Origin: Halorientalis marina
GTDB taxonomy: Archaea > Halobacteriota > Halobacteria > Halobacteriales > Haloarculaceae
Assembly: GCF_023028345.1 (NCBI RefSeq)
Contig: NZ_CP095487.1
Coordinates: forward strand, 1,488,001-1,552,000
DNA length: 64,000 nucleotides
Direction of reading: 5' to 3'
The notes under the pieces were generated by a model that was not told where the DNA came from, searched no databases, and was given only the letters and a program-made list of their open reading frames with translations. Below, piece by piece: positions 35,559 through 44,759 of this stretch. Within the stretch, counting starts at the first letter, position 1, and every line of letters begins with the position of its first letter. Made by a program: the position numbers and the translations under genes.

Positions 35559-36134
35559 TCACACGTCCTTGCAGTCGTTACAGACCAGTTGCCCGTTGAA
35601 CGTGGAGAGATCACGGGTGAGCGAGCCACAGACCTCGCAGATGCCCTGGTTCGAGTATTCGGTGTCGGCGGTCGCGCTCTCGGCGGTGGGGGCGACGGCG
35701 TCGGTCATCATCGCCTCGTCGGTTTCCACACTCCGGGCGCCGTTCATGTCCGGGCTGAGCGTCGACGCGGTCACGACGTCGTGTTCCGAGACGATGCCGA
35801 CCGGCTGTCCCTCCTCCGTGACCAGCAGCCGCCGCGTGTCCGCTCCCGAGATGAGTTCGGTCGCTCCGGACAGCGACTCGTCGGGCGTGACCGTCGGCAG
35901 GTCCGTCGCCATCGCGTCGGCGACGGTTAGCCCATCGAGCGATCCCGTCTCGACCGCCCGTTCCAGGACGTCGCGCTCGGTCAGCATCCCGACCGGCTCC
36001 TGGCCCCGTAACACCACCACTGCATCGACGCTCTCCTCGAGCATCAACGCCGCCGTCTCGTGGAGCGAGTCCCCCTCGCTCGCGGCCACGTACTCCCGCC
36101 GCATCACTTCCCTGACTGTCACGTCTCCATTCAT
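35559..36134 (-). CDS. CBS-domain pair protein with C-terminal zinc ribbon
   Basis: Protein of 191 residues. Two CBS domains span about 5-125 (VREVMRREYVAASEGDSLHET and VADAMATDLPTVTPDESLSGA), which usually sense adenine nucleotides. A linker follows, and the C-terminal 35 residues form a zinc ribbon (CEVCGSLTRDLSTF, then CNDC). The fusion suggests a ligand-sensing protein that contacts nucleic acid or another protein. ATG at 36134 (MNGDVTVREVM) is preferred. Target unknown. Confidence 0.87.
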   Translation of the reverse strand: MNGDVTVREVMRREYVAASEGDSLHETAALMLEESVDAVVVLRGQEPVGMLTERDVLERAVETGSLDGLTVADAMATDLPTVTPDESLSGATELISGADTRRLLVTEEGQPVGIVSEHDVVTASTLSPDMNGARSVETDEAMMTDAVAPTAESATADTEYSNQGICEVCGSLTRDLSTFNGQLVCNDCKDV

Positions 36135-36247
36135 GTGTGTGAGTATCAGCCACACCAGCTAAAAGCTACCTCCACCACGTTTAAGACCGATGGAGAGAAA
36201 CAGTCGAACTCTGCGGCGGGGAGAAAGACAGCGGGACCGACGGTCGG

Positions 36248-37009
36248 TCAGAAGTCCAGTTCCACGTCCGCGCCGGTCGCTCGGCAGTCCTCGAGGGCGT
36301 GTTTCGCCGCGAAGCCGGCGCTGTGGGCGTTCCTGCCGCGGCCGACACCGACCTTGAGTTCGACGTCGACGGCCTCGTGAACGTGATCGACGGCGTCCTG
36401 GTAGTCGTCGGCGTCGAGCGCCGGACAGACCGCGATGATGTTGTCCCCGCCGACGAAAAACGAGAGGGAGTCGTGGGCCTGGCGCATGTAGCGCATGAGT
36501 TCGGCGTACCCCTGCTCGATGTGAATGAAGGTGTCGAACTCGTTGAGCTCGTCGGTGTACTTTCCGGTCGCGTCGTTCACGTCGAAGTGCGCGATCTGGA
36601 CGTCCGATGGCTCGCGGAACTCCTCGTCGATGGCCCGGCCGCGGAGGATTTCGCGCCGGCTCTGGTCCTGGGCGCTGCCGGCCGCCTGGAGCTGTTCGGT
36701 GGCGTCCCCGAGCGCCTGGGCCGGGTCGGTCCCCGTCGCGACACTCATACTCATCGTCACCGGGTAGCGGTTGCTGACCGACTCCTGAACGAGCGCGTGG
36801 GCGTCCATGTCGAGGCCGTTCGTGACCGCGATCATGTTGTCGAACCGCGAGAAGAAGACGTAGCCGTCGCGGTTGCCGAACAGCTGCGAGAGGTCGGCGT
36901 ACAGCCGCGACTGCAGCGTCTGGAGGTCAACCTCCCGTCTCGGCTCCGGGGTGACCGTCCACGGGCCGTAGTTGTCGATCTGGATGTGGGTCACCTGCGT
37001 GTTCGTCAC
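36248..37009 (-). CDS. gch3: GTP cyclohydrolase III
   Basis: Archaeal enzyme of 253 residues that hydrolyses GTP to a formylamino-pyrimidine nucleotide, the first step toward riboflavin and F420 in archaea. The two related halves are visible: FSRFDNMIAVTNG near 53 and FFVGGDNIIAVCPAL near 188, and the C-terminal GVGRGRNAHSAGFAAKHALE. N-terminus MTNTQVTHIQIDNYGPWTVTP is family-typical. Confidence 0.93.
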   Translation of the reverse strand: MTNTQVTHIQIDNYGPWTVTPEPRREVDLQTLQSRLYADLSQLFGNRDGYVFFSRFDNMIAVTNGLDMDAHALVQESVSNRYPVTMSMSVATGTDPAQALGDATEQLQAAGSAQDQSRREILRGRAIDEEFREPSDVQIAHFDVNDATGKYTDELNEFDTFIHIEQGYAELMRYMRQAHDSLSFFVGGDNIIAVCPALDADDYQDAVDHVHEAVDVELKVGVGRGRNAHSAGFAAKHALEDCRATGADVELDF

Positions 37010-37035
37010 GGTGCCCGGCGATTCGGCCCGACTCG

Positions 37036-37383
37036 CTATTTGTCTTTGGAATCGTCCTCCAGGGCCGACAGCCGCGCAGTCAACGCGTCGTCGCCCAGGA
37101 ACTCCACCGTCCCGAGCATCGAATCGAACGAGACGATGCCCGTCGCCGTCAGTTTCGGGAGGTGTTCCTGGTAGATTTCCGTCCGAGTCGCCCGCCGCTC
37201 CGCCCGGGACGCCCCGTCGTCCGTCAGCGCTCGCGCCAGGTCGTTCACCGGAACCGGCCCGTCGCGGTCGACCAGCACGCGTAGCAGCGCCCGGCGCCGG
37301 GGGGACCTCAGCAGTTCCTCGATGACGCCCGGGGGCAACGCATCGGTCCGCTCCTCGGCGGTCGTCCGTTGATCCGTAGCCAT
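37036..37383 (-). CDS. Winged-helix transcriptional regulator-like protein (DUF7344 type)
   Basis: Protein of 115 residues. The segment LLRSPRRRALLRVLVDRDGPVPVNDLARAL followed by RTEIYQEHLPKLTATGIVSFD is a winged helix-turn-helix of the haloarchaeal type in which the last helix reads YxxHLPxL. It is likely a DNA-binding regulator. A second member lies at 63153. Targets unknown. Confidence 0.82.
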   Translation of the reverse strand: MATDQRTTAEERTDALPPGVIEELLRSPRRRALLRVLVDRDGPVPVNDLARALTDDGASRAERRATRTEIYQEHLPKLTATGIVSFDSMLGTVEFLGDDALTARLSALEDDSKDK

Positions 37384-37471
37384 ACGCGACTGTACACCGT
37401 ACCCCTACAAGTATGTGTCGCGGTCACACACCCTCGCGGTGGCGAGAACTGGCGTGGAAAACGAGGCGTCG

Positions 37472-37774
37472 TCAGGCGTGCTCGAGTTCGTAGGGCCAGT
37501 ACCCCTCGTCGCGCATGGCCTGGCCGACGGTCTTGTGGAAGTCCGGGAAGTCCTCGAAGGTCGCCTGATCGACGGCCTCGAAGACGTCTTCGACGCTGAC
37601 GACGGTCTCGTAGTCGATACGGATCGGCTCGTCGGCGTGTTCCTCGACGAACTCGTCGCGGTCGAGCGGGAAGTCCTCGTCCTCGTCGATTTTCTTCGCG
37701 ATGATCGCCTGTCCGTACTTGCGGCGCCCCTCGCTGCCTTCCTCGCCATCCGGGTCGTGCGGCCAGTCGCTCAT
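37472..37774 (-). CDS. Conserved haloarchaeal protein (DUF5785-like)
   Basis: Acidic protein of 100 residues starting MSDWPHDPDGEEGSEGRRKYG. No catalytic motif; the C-terminus FPDFHKTVGQAMRDEGYWPY is conserved in the family as I remember it. ATG at 37774 is used. The gene sits just downstream of tRNA-Ser on the same strand. Function unknown. Confidence 0.78.
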   Translation of the reverse strand: MSDWPHDPDGEEGSEGRRKYGQAIIAKKIDEDEDFPLDRDEFVEEHADEPIRIDYETVVSVEDVFEAVDQATFEDFPDFHKTVGQAMRDEGYWPYELEHA

Positions 37775-37894
37775 ACCTCGGACTCGGTCCGAACGACGCA
37801 AAAACGTTACCTTCCGTCGCCGACCCGGCGGGCGACCGGTTCCCTGATTCGAATCCCATGCACCGCTGTGCGCTCACTGTCGTTCGCACGGAAG

Positions 37895-37978
37895 CGGTGG
37901 GAAGGGGATTCGAACCCCTGAGTCCGTGAGGACACCTGCTCTCAAGGCAGGCGCGTTAGGCCACTTCGCTATCCCACC
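37895..37978 (-). tRNA. tRNA-Ser (anticodon TGA)
   Basis: An 84-base type II tRNA with a long variable arm (GTCCTCACGGAC). Acceptor GGTGGGA pairs with TCCCACC and the discriminator is G, as serine tRNAs need. Anticodon stem CCTGC with GCAGG encloses CTTGAGA, anticodon TGA. T-arm is AGGGGTTCGAATCCCCT. Two further G/C bases outside both ends could extend the acceptor helix. Confidence 0.93.
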
Positions 37979-38018
37979 GCACGCGATAGTTCCGCCCGAC
38001 TCGTCTAAGACCTGTCGG

Positions 38019-38774
38019 TTACTCCCGGTCGAGTTCCAGCCCGTCTGCCCCCTCAGTCACCGTCAGCCCGATCTCGTCGAGGTACGCCGTGACGTGTTCC
38101 GGCCGGAGTCGACCCGCACGCTCCCGCGCCCGCAACTGCGCGAGCGCGGTCACGAGGTCCGCTCCCGTCTCGACGACCGGCTGCATCTCCAGGAAATCGA
38201 CCGAACAGTCCGCGTCGAGCGCGCGTTCGGTCAGCGTCTCGACCGCCGGCGGCGCGTACGCGTCCGCGAAATCGACCGGTTCGCCAAAGCCCGCGTAGTA
38301 CACCCGCCCGCCGGATGCCGGGCCGAGAACGACCTCGTGCCGGCGGAGCTTCATGGCGGCGTTGTCGACGGTCTGCCGTGAAAGCAGTGCCGCGGTCGGT
38401 TCGACGGCCGCCGCAGTCGTCACTTCCTCCTGGTCGAGCAGGTGCGTGATGGTGTTCCCGACGCGACCGGCGAACGTCGACCCGACCTGTACCTCGAAGC
38501 GCGCGTCGTCGGGCGACTCGAGTACGGGCCGGAGCATCGCTCGCACCTCCGCCTCTGCGGATTCCTCGCCCGTGAACTCCGCCGGAAGGTCCTCGTCGGC
38601 CCGGTAGTTGACGAGCAACTCCCCGCCGCTCGCCTCCACCGCCCGGCAGACGTCACGGCACATCGCGCTGTACAGTTCGGCGGCTTCACCCGTCGAGAGG
38701 GGCGTCGAGTCGGGGAGCGATTCCAGGACCAGGCCCGGCCGCGGCGGGTCCACGAGGACGGCGACGGTGGTCAT
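38019..38774 (-). CDS. Conserved haloarchaeal protein, GT-A/DUF2064-like
   Basis: Protein of 251 residues. It begins MTTVAVLVDPPRPGLVLE and includes FAGRVGNTITHLLDQE, EPTAALLSRQTVDNAAMKL and HEVVLGPASGGRVYYAGF. The order resembles the nucleotidyl/glycosyltransferase-like DUF2064 family, in which a LGP(A)xDGGYY motif follows the nucleotide-binding part; here it is LGPASGGRVYY. I infer a GT-A-like fold; the activity is unknown. Confidence 0.65.
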   Translation of the reverse strand: MTTVAVLVDPPRPGLVLESLPDSTPLSTGEAAELYSAMCRDVCRAVEASGGELLVNYRADEDLPAEFTGEESAEAEVRAMLRPVLESPDDARFEVQVGSTFAGRVGNTITHLLDQEEVTTAAAVEPTAALLSRQTVDNAAMKLRRHEVVLGPASGGRVYYAGFGEPVDFADAYAPPAVETLTERALDADCSVDFLEMQPVVETGADLVTALAQLRARERAGRLRPEHVTAYLDEIGLTVTEGADGLELDRE

Positions 38775-38866
38775 GAGTGCCACTCGGCGGGGCGCGTCCT
38801 TGAAACCGCCGTTCCGGAACGCGCCGAACCGGGGGTTTTTATGTGCCGGTCCGGCGAAGGGGAGGT

Positions 38867-39076
38867 ATGATCTGGCAACAGATGCTGGGCTTTCTCGCCA
38901 GTTTCCTCGGGCTCGTGATGGTCGTCGGTGCCGGTATCATCCTCGTGCTGGAGACGTTCGGTGCCGAGTTTCAGGTCGCCGCCGGAATCGTCCTCGCGCT
39001 CGTCCTGGTGTCGCTCGGGGCCGTCTCCGCGCTCGCGTCCAAGAACCGCGAGTGGATTGCCAATCCGTACTGGTAA
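38867..39076 (+). CDS. Small membrane protein
   Basis: Protein of 69 residues with two hydrophobic helices (about 6-30 and 36-58) and a short polar C-terminus ending EWIANPYW. GGAGGT immediately before the ATG at 38867 supports the start, although spacing is very short. No recognised family. It is divergent from the DUF2064-like gene. Confidence 0.65.
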   Translation: MIWQQMLGFLASFLGLVMVVGAGIILVLETFGAEFQVAAGIVLALVLVSLGAVSALASKNREWIANPYW

Positions 39077-39109
39077 CGGTCCGCGACGACCGCGCCCGGG
39101 TGACCGGAC

Positions 39110-39742
39110 TCAGCGTTCCCGCCGGCCCTTCGTCTGCCGGTAATCCCGCCCCATCAGCTCCGACATATGTTCGAGGAACGCCTCGGTATCCTCGGGGGAC
39201 TGTTCGGCCGGCGGGCGCATCGGGACGATCTCGAACCCGCGGCCGCGGATCGTCGTCGCGTGCAACTCCGTGACGTCCAGTTCTTCGGGTTTTCGCGTCG
39301 TGTACTCCAGTGCCAACTCCGACAGCGGCCGCTGGCCGACCGGGACGATGATCTCGGGGTTGATCATCCGGAGTTCCCCGTTCAGGTACGGCTCGCAGTT
39401 CGTTATCTCCTCGTCGGTCGGTGAGCGCTCGGGATGGTGACACCGGGCGGCGTAGGTCAGGAAGACGTTGTCGACGGCCGGCTCCTCGCTTTCCGGCGCT
39501 GACTCGCTGAGCCCGAGGTCGGCGAGGATGCCCTGCACCAGTTCTCCCGCCTCGTCACCCGTGAAGGGGACGCCGGTTCGGTCGGCGCCCTCGCCCGGCC
39601 ACTCCCCGACGAAGACGAAGTCGCCGGCCACGTCGCCGTAGCCGTGGACGACCTGGGAGCGCGACTCACAGAGCGCCGGACAGTTCCGGCACGTCTCGTC
39701 CATCCCGAAGGGGTTCGCCCGCTCCTCCTGTCTCGCGTCCAT
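39110..39742 (-). CDS. Uracil-DNA glycosylase superfamily protein (family 4/5-like, 4Fe-4S)
   Basis: Protein of 210 residues. Motif 1 is GEWPGEGADRTGVPFTG near residue 46, matching the GExPG..D..G.PF.G loop of thermophilic uracil glycosylases. Four Cys suitable for a 4Fe-4S cluster are present: CRNC near 18-21 and CHHPERSPTDEEITNC. The second active-site motif, normally containing a His before Pro (HPS-like), is replaced by EIVPMRPPAEQ. Repair activity is therefore uncertain. Confidence 0.8.
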   Translation of the reverse strand: MDARQEERANPFGMDETCRNCPALCESRSQVVHGYGDVAGDFVFVGEWPGEGADRTGVPFTGDEAGELVQGILADLGLSESAPESEEPAVDNVFLTYAARCHHPERSPTDEEITNCEPYLNGELRMINPEIIVPVGQRPLSELALEYTTRKPEELDVTELHATTIRGRGFEIVPMRPPAEQSPEDTEAFLEHMSELMGRDYRQTKGRRER

Positions 39743-39846
39743 GTGTCGACGGTGGTCCGGGATCGGAATAAGCGGCCGGGTCGTTTCGGCGGCCAGCGCG
39801 TGGAACCAAGCGTCACAGTGACGGTGTCCCGACCCCTACCGATGGT

Positions 39847-40053
39847 ATGCGCCACGCCTCCCGAATCTTCATGCTCGGCTACCTGATCGGGTTCGCGTTC
39901 GTGGAGACACAGACTGCGATCTTCCGGGACTACCCCCTGCTCATGTGGGCTGGGCTGGTCGTCGTCCTCGCCATTCTGGTTCGGACGGCCCGTTGTGCCC
40001 GTCACTACTGGACGGAAATCCGTGAGGAAGGCGTCGAACTGACGGTGACGTGA
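39847..40053 (+). CDS. Small membrane protein
   Basis: Protein of 68 residues with two hydrophobic segments (about 6-22 and 30-47) and a charged C-terminus (CARHYWTEIREEGVELTVT). No known family. It is divergent from the glycosylase gene and lies 38 bases before the methyltransferase gene, possibly cotranscribed. Confidence 0.6.
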   Translation: MRHASRIFMLGYLIGFAFVETQTAIFRDYPLLMWAGLVVVLAILVRTARCARHYWTEIREEGVELTVT

Positions 40054-40090
40054 CCGACAGACGGATGCCGGACGAGGCCCGGTTCGAACT

Positions 40091-40708
40091 ATGGAGCGGG
40101 TCCTCGACGACGCCGACCGCACCAAACTCCTCGACGGCGACGACGACCGGTTCTACCGGTCACCGCGGTTCGTCCACCACGTCGACGACGCCTTTCGTGA
40201 ACAGTTGACCGACCTCTACCGCGAGGTCCTCGACGCCGGTGACGACGTGTTCGACGCCATGAGCAGCTGGGTGTCACACCTGCCCGAGGACCTCGAACTA
40301 GGCACCGTCGTCGGCCACGGTATGAACGCCGAGGAACTCGACGCGAACGACCGGCTGGACCGCTGGTTCGTCCGGAACCTCAACGAATCGCAGTCGCTCA
40401 CACTCGACGACGCGGCGTTCGACGCCGTCCTCGTCGCCGTCTCCGTCCAGTACCTCCAGCACCCGGAGCCGGTTTTCGCCGAGTTCGCCCGCATCCTCCG
40501 GCCGGGAGGGGTGTTGGTCGTCAGTTTCTCGAACCGGATGTTCCCGCAGAAGGCGATCCGTGCGTGGCGAAACAGGGATATGGACGGTCGGGCCGCGCTG
40601 GTTCGGGACTACGTCGACGCGACCGGCGCGTTCGCCGAGTCGACGGTCCACGCGGCGACCGACCCCGGTCGGGACCCGTTCTACGCCGTCGTCGCGCCGA
40701 GAGCGTAG
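40091..40708 (+). CDS. SAM-dependent methyltransferase-like protein
   Basis: Protein of 205 residues with a class I methyltransferase arrangement: VFDAMSSWVSHLPEDLELG near residue 53 (in place of a Gly-rich SAM loop), VVGHGMNAEELDAN near 78, the acidic strand end FDAVLVAVSVQYLQHPEPVF near 115 and ILRPGGVLVVSFSNRMFP near 140. The SSWVSHLP loop is typical of a subgroup seen in bacteria and plants. Substrate unknown. Confidence 0.82.
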   Translation: MERVLDDADRTKLLDGDDDRFYRSPRFVHHVDDAFREQLTDLYREVLDAGDDVFDAMSSWVSHLPEDLELGTVVGHGMNAEELDANDRLDRWFVRNLNESQSLTLDDAAFDAVLVAVSVQYLQHPEPVFAEFARILRPGGVLVVSFSNRMFPQKAIRAWRNRDMDGRAALVRDYVDATGAFAESTVHAATDPGRDPFYAVVAPRA

Positions 40709-40714
40709 CGCGAC

Positions 40715-41917
40715 TCAGTCGTCGTCCTCGGTCGGCTCGGCCCGCGTCGGGGCGTCTTCGGGGTCGGTCCGTGGGCTGGAGGGGTGATACTCGGTGTCGT
40801 ACTCCCCCGTCCGACCGTCGAGGCGGTCGGGGTTGATGCGGCCGCCCAGGAGCATGAAGTCGAGCACGGTGCAGTAGAGCATCGCCTCGACGACGGGGAC
40901 TGCACGCGGCGGGAGCGTCGGGTCGTGGCGGCCGACGACCTGAATCTCCTTTTCGTCGCCCGTCTCCCAGTCGACGGTCGTCTGCTCCTTCGGGATGGAA
41001 ACGGGCGGATGCCAACTCACTTCGCCGTAGATGGGCTGGCCGGTCGTGATGCCGCCCTGGATGCCGCCGTGGTCGTTGCCGACGGGGACCGGGTCACCGT
41101 TCTCGTCAAATTCCCAGTCCTCGTTGTAGTCGCTGCCGGCGGTCGTCCGGGCCTCGCGGCCGATACCGTACTCGAAGTCGTTGACCGCGGGGATGGAGTA
41201 CATCGCCTGTGCCAGCCGCGAGGGGAAACTGTCGAACCGCGGCGCGCCCAATCCCCGGGGGACGCCGCGACACTCGAAGTAGATGCCGCCTCCGATGGAG
41301 TCACCCTTCGTCTGGTACTCGTCGGCGAGTTCGCGCATCTGCTCCGCCACCTCGGGGTCGGCACAGCGGACCTCGTTCTCCTCGCTGTGTTCGAGCATGT
41401 CCTCGAAGGTTACGTCGTCGGCGACGATGTCACCGAGCTGGCAGACGTGGGCCTTGATTTCCACGTCGTAGTCGGACTGTGCGAGGACCTGCTTTGCGAC
41501 CCCGCCGGCGGCGACCCAGTTGACCGTCTCCCGGGCCGAGGAGCGACCGCCCCCGCCCCAGTTGCGCGTCCCGAACTTCGCCGAGTAGGTGAAATCGCCG
41601 TGGGAGGGACGGGGCGCGGTCACGAAGGGTTCGTACTTCCCCGAGCGGGCGTCCTTGTTCTGGATGACCATCCCGATTGGCGTCCCCGTGGTGTAGCCGT
41701 CCTGGAGGCCGGAGTTGATCTTCACTTTGTCCGGTTCGCCCCGCGAGGTGGTGATCATCGACTGACCCGGCTTGCGGCGGTCGAGGTCCTCCTGAATGTC
41801 CTCCTCGGAGAGTTCGACCCCGGCCGGACACCCCGACACGGTACACCCCATCGCCTCGCCGTGGCTCTCCCCGTAGGTCGTCACCTGGAAGAGCCGACCG
41901 AAACTGTTCCCGTTCAT
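40715..41917 (-). CDS. aroC: Chorismate synthase
   Basis: Converts 5-enolpyruvylshikimate 3-phosphate to chorismate using reduced FMN; last step of the shikimate pathway. The protein has 400 residues. Signatures: YGESHGEAMGCTVSGCPAG near 15, RPSHGDFTYSAKFG then NWGGGGRSSARETVNWVAAG near 125, and RHDPTLPPRAVPVVEAM near 335. The last 40 residues are an acidic tail. It lies downstream of aroA on the same strand with a 210-base gap. Confidence 0.96.
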   Translation of the reverse strand: MNGNSFGRLFQVTTYGESHGEAMGCTVSGCPAGVELSEEDIQEDLDRRKPGQSMITTSRGEPDKVKINSGLQDGYTTGTPIGMVIQNKDARSGKYEPFVTAPRPSHGDFTYSAKFGTRNWGGGGRSSARETVNWVAAGGVAKQVLAQSDYDVEIKAHVCQLGDIVADDVTFEDMLEHSEENEVRCADPEVAEQMRELADEYQTKGDSIGGGIYFECRGVPRGLGAPRFDSFPSRLAQAMYSIPAVNDFEYGIGREARTTAGSDYNEDWEFDENGDPVPVGNDHGGIQGGITTGQPIYGEVSWHPPVSIPKEQTTVDWETGDEKEIQVVGRHDPTLPPRAVPVVEAMLYCTVLDFMLLGGRINPDRLDGRTGEYDTEYHPSSPRTDPEDAPTRAEPTEDDD

Positions 41918-42127
41918 TACTCCCTCCTGAGTGACCTGGGCATTTCAAGCTTACATTCCCGTCAGGACTCCCGATTCCGCCGCCCCGCCCGGCCGAAGCT
42001 TCAAGTACGGAACCGCGACCAGACCGACCCGTGTCCTGACCGACCGACGCGGCGCAGTCCGCGGGAGTACGGCCCCCTGCGCCGCGTGCGACCGGGCCGT
42101 CTGTTCGCCCGAGCCGTCAGCCGTGGC

Positions 42128-43420
42128 TCACACCCGAGTCACGTCCGCGCCGACGCCTGCCAGCACGTCGAAGAAACCGGGGAACGACACGTCGACGTGC
42201 TCCGCGCCCTCGATCTCGGTCGTGCCGTCTGCCACGAGGCCGGCGACGGCCAGTGACATGACGATCCGGTGGTCCGCGCGACCGTCCACCGTCGCGCCCT
42301 GCAGTTCGGTGTCGCCGCCGTGGATCGTCAACGTGGCCTGTTCCTCCTCGACGGACGCGCCCATCTTCGTCAGCGCTTCGGCCATCGCGCTCACGCGGTC
42401 GGTCTCCTTGTAGCGGACGTGCTCGCAGTCCGTGATGGTCGTCGTCCCGTCCGCCGCCGCGCCGAGGACGGCGATGGTCGGGAGCAGGTCGGGCGTGTCC
42501 TCGACGCCGACCTCGATCCCCGAGAGTGCCGACCGTCGCACGGTGATCTCGCCGGCATCGCGGTCCCACTCCAGGTCCGCACCCATCTCTTCGAGGATCG
42601 AGACGATGGCGGAGTCACCCTGTGCGCTCGGCTGTGCCCCGTGAACACGGAGTTCGTCGTCGCCCGCCAGCGCGCCCGCGGCCAGCAGGTACGACATCGA
42701 CGAGAAGTCCCCGGGCACCGCGTATTCGCCGCCAGCGGGGGCGTATGACTGCCCGCCGTCGACGGCGAACCCCTCGTCCGTCTCGCGTGCGTCGACGCCG
42801 AAGGCGTCCAGTACCTCGAGCGTAATCTGGACGTACGGCGCGGACTTCAGTTCGGTCTCCAGTTCGATCCCGATACCGTCGTCGGTGACGGCACCGGCCA
42901 TCAACAGCGCGGTGATGTACTGCGAGGACACGTCGCCGGGGATCGAGACCGTGCCGCCGTCGACCGGCCCCTCGACCACGAGCGGTGCCTGGCCGTTCCG
43001 GCGCGTGCTCTCGGCGCGCCCGCCCAGTTGCTCGATGGCGTCCAGGAGCGGTCCCTGCGGGCGCGACCGGAGCGAGTCGTCGCCGGTCAGGACGGTCACG
43101 CCGTCGGCGAGCGCCGCCGCCGCGGTGACGAGTCGCATCGTCGTCCCGCTGTTCGCACAGTCGATCACGTCCGCGGGGACCGCCGGCCGCCCCGCGAACC
43201 CCTCGACCGAGAGGACATCGTCGACATCGGAGCGGTCGACGTGGCCCCCGTAGGCCTCGACGGCCCGCATCGTCGCGCGCGTGTCGGCACTGACGAGCGG
43301 ATCGGTGACGCTCGCGCCGTCGGCGTACCCCGCCGCGAGAATCGCCCGGTGCGTGTAGCTCTTCGAGGGTGGGGCTTGCACGTCGCCCCCCACTCCGGAC
43401 CGCGTGATCTGCACGTTCAT
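42128..43420 (-). CDS. aroA: 3-phosphoshikimate 1-carboxyvinyltransferase (EPSP synthase)
   Basis: Shikimate-pathway enzyme of 430 residues that joins phosphoenolpyruvate to shikimate 3-phosphate. Motifs: [19 protein letters not shown] near 17, [15 protein letters not shown] near 85, [12 protein letters not shown] near 155 and [15 protein letters not shown] near 335. I use the ATG at 43420 ([12 protein letters not shown]), the standard N-terminus; an ATG at 43447 is also in frame. The gap of 210 bases to aroC has no gene. Confidence 0.95.
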   Translation of the reverse strand: MNVQITRSGVGGDVQAPPSKSYTHRAILAAGYADGASVTDPLVSADTRATMRAVEAYGGHVDRSDVDDVLSVEGFAGRPAVPADVIDCANSGTTMRLVTAAAALADGVTVLTGDDSLRSRPQGPLLDAIEQLGGRAESTRRNGQAPLVVEGPVDGGTVSIPGDVSSQYITALLMAGAVTDDGIGIELETELKSAPYVQITLEVLDAFGVDARETDEGFAVDGGQSYAPAGGEYAVPGDFSSMSYLLAAGALAGDDELRVHGAQPSAQGDSAIVSILEEMGADLEWDRDAGEITVRRSALSGIEVGVEDTPDLLPTIAVLGAAADGTTTITDCEHVRYKETDRVSAMAEALTKMGASVEEEQATLTIHGGDTELQGATVDGRADHRIVMSLAVAGLVADGTTEIEGAEHVDVSFPGFFDVLAGVGADVTRV

Positions 43421-43544
43421 ATCCGCCTCGTCGGCGGGGGCGGTCATGAGGGTACCGAACCCGGTTCGTGGCCGAGAGCGCCCACGGCTGTACCCGTTCG
43501 CGACGACCACTGGGGTTTAGGGTATCCCGCCCCTGACTCCGGCC

Positions 43545-44741
43545 ATGAAACCCGACCTCTCGGCCCTCGACGATTCCCTCGACGACGCCGGCGTCGACGG
43601 CTTCCTCGTGGACGCCGCCAGCGACGACTCCGACCAGCTGTACCTCTCGGGGTTCGACGCACCGGACCCGTTCCACGCCCTCTACGATGGCGAGGTCCAC
43701 CTGCTGGTCTCCAGCCTCGAGTACGGCCGCGCGAAATCCGAGAGTCACGCCGCTTCGGTCGATCGCCACGCGGACTACGAGATGCGCCGAAAGGTCGAGG
43801 AGTACGGCCGCCTCGACGGGACGCGCCGGGTTCTCGCCGAGTTCCTCGACCGACGTGACGTGGCGTCGGTCGCCGTCCCCGCTCGCTTCCCGCTGGCGAC
43901 CGCCGATGGCCTTCGCGACCGCGGAATCGACGTCCGAACACCGGAGAGTCCACCCATCGGCCGCGGTGACGGTAACGTCATCGAGGACATCCGTGCGACG
44001 AAGACCGACGCGGAGATCGAACACGTCCGCGCGGCACAGAAAGCGAACGAGGAAGCGATGGCCGCCGCCGAGCGCCTGCTCTCGGTAGCAGCCGTCGAGG
44101 ACGGACCGCTCGTCCACGACGGCGAACCGCTGACGAGCGAGCGCGTCAAAGAGGAGATCGAGGTGACACTCCTCCGCGAGGGGTGTGCCCTGGACGAGAC
44201 CATCGTCGCCTGTGGCGCTGACGCGGCCGACCCCCACGACCGCGGGAGTGGCCCGCTACTGGCCGACGAGCCGATCATCGTCGACATCTTCCCGCAGGAC
44301 AAGGCGACGAAGTACCACGCCGACATGACTCGCACGTTCGTCGTCGGCGAGCCGTCCCCGGCAGTCCGCGAGTGGTACGACCTGACTGCGGAGGCGAAGG
44401 CGGCGGCCCTCGACGCCCTCGAACCCGGCGCGACCGGCGAAGACGTTCACGACGCCGTCTGTGACGTGTACGAGGACGCCGGCGAACCCACGCTTCGCGA
44501 CGACGAGAACGCCGAGACGGGGTTCATCCACAACACCGGCCACGGCGTCGGGCTCGACGTGCACGAACAGCCACTGGTCGGTCCCGGCGGCGACGAACTC
44601 GAACCCGGACACGTCGTCACCGTCGAACCCGGACTGTACGACCCGGACGTGGGCGGCGTCCGCATCGAGGACATCGTGGTCGTCACCGAAGACGGCTACG
44701 AGAACCTGACCGATTACCCGGAACGGCTGGTCGTCGAGTGA
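43545..44741 (+). CDS. M24-family metallopeptidase (Xaa-Pro dipeptidase type)
   Basis: Peptidase of 398 residues. The N-terminal creatinase-like domain (1-150) precedes the pita-bread catalytic domain. Metal ligands are visible: Asp in IIVDIFPQ, Asp in YHADMTRTF, His in [13 protein letters not shown], Glu in VTVEPGLYD and Glu in VRIEDIVVV. It likely hydrolyses dipeptides with a prolyl residue. It is divergent from aroA. Confidence 0.92.
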   Translation: MKPDLSALDDSLDDAGVDGFLVDAASDDSDQLYLSGFDAPDPFHALYDGEVHLLVSSLEYGRAKSESHAASVDRHADYEMRRKVEEYGRLDGTRRVLAEFLDRRDVASVAVPARFPLATADGLRDRGIDVRTPESPPIGRGDGNVIEDIRATKTDAEIEHVRAAQKANEEAMAAAERLLSVAAVEDGPLVHDGEPLTSERVKEEIEVTLLREGCALDETIVACGADAADPHDRGSGPLLADEPIIVDIFPQDKATKYHADMTRTFVVGEPSPAVREWYDLTAEAKAAALDALEPGATGEDVHDAVCDVYEDAGEPTLRDDENAETGFIHNTGHGVGLDVHEQPLVGPGGDELEPGHVVTVEPGLYDPDVGGVRIEDIVVVTEDGYENLTDYPERLVVE

Positions 44742-44759
44742 CTGGTCTCCTGCAGGTCG

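Noticed and set aside
37845..37860. GATTCGAATCCC next to tRNA-Ser, a possible attachment-site repeat of the tRNA 3' end
   Set aside because: Only about 12 bases match the tRNA T-loop region, with no extended repeat and no integrase or foreign cargo between the copies.
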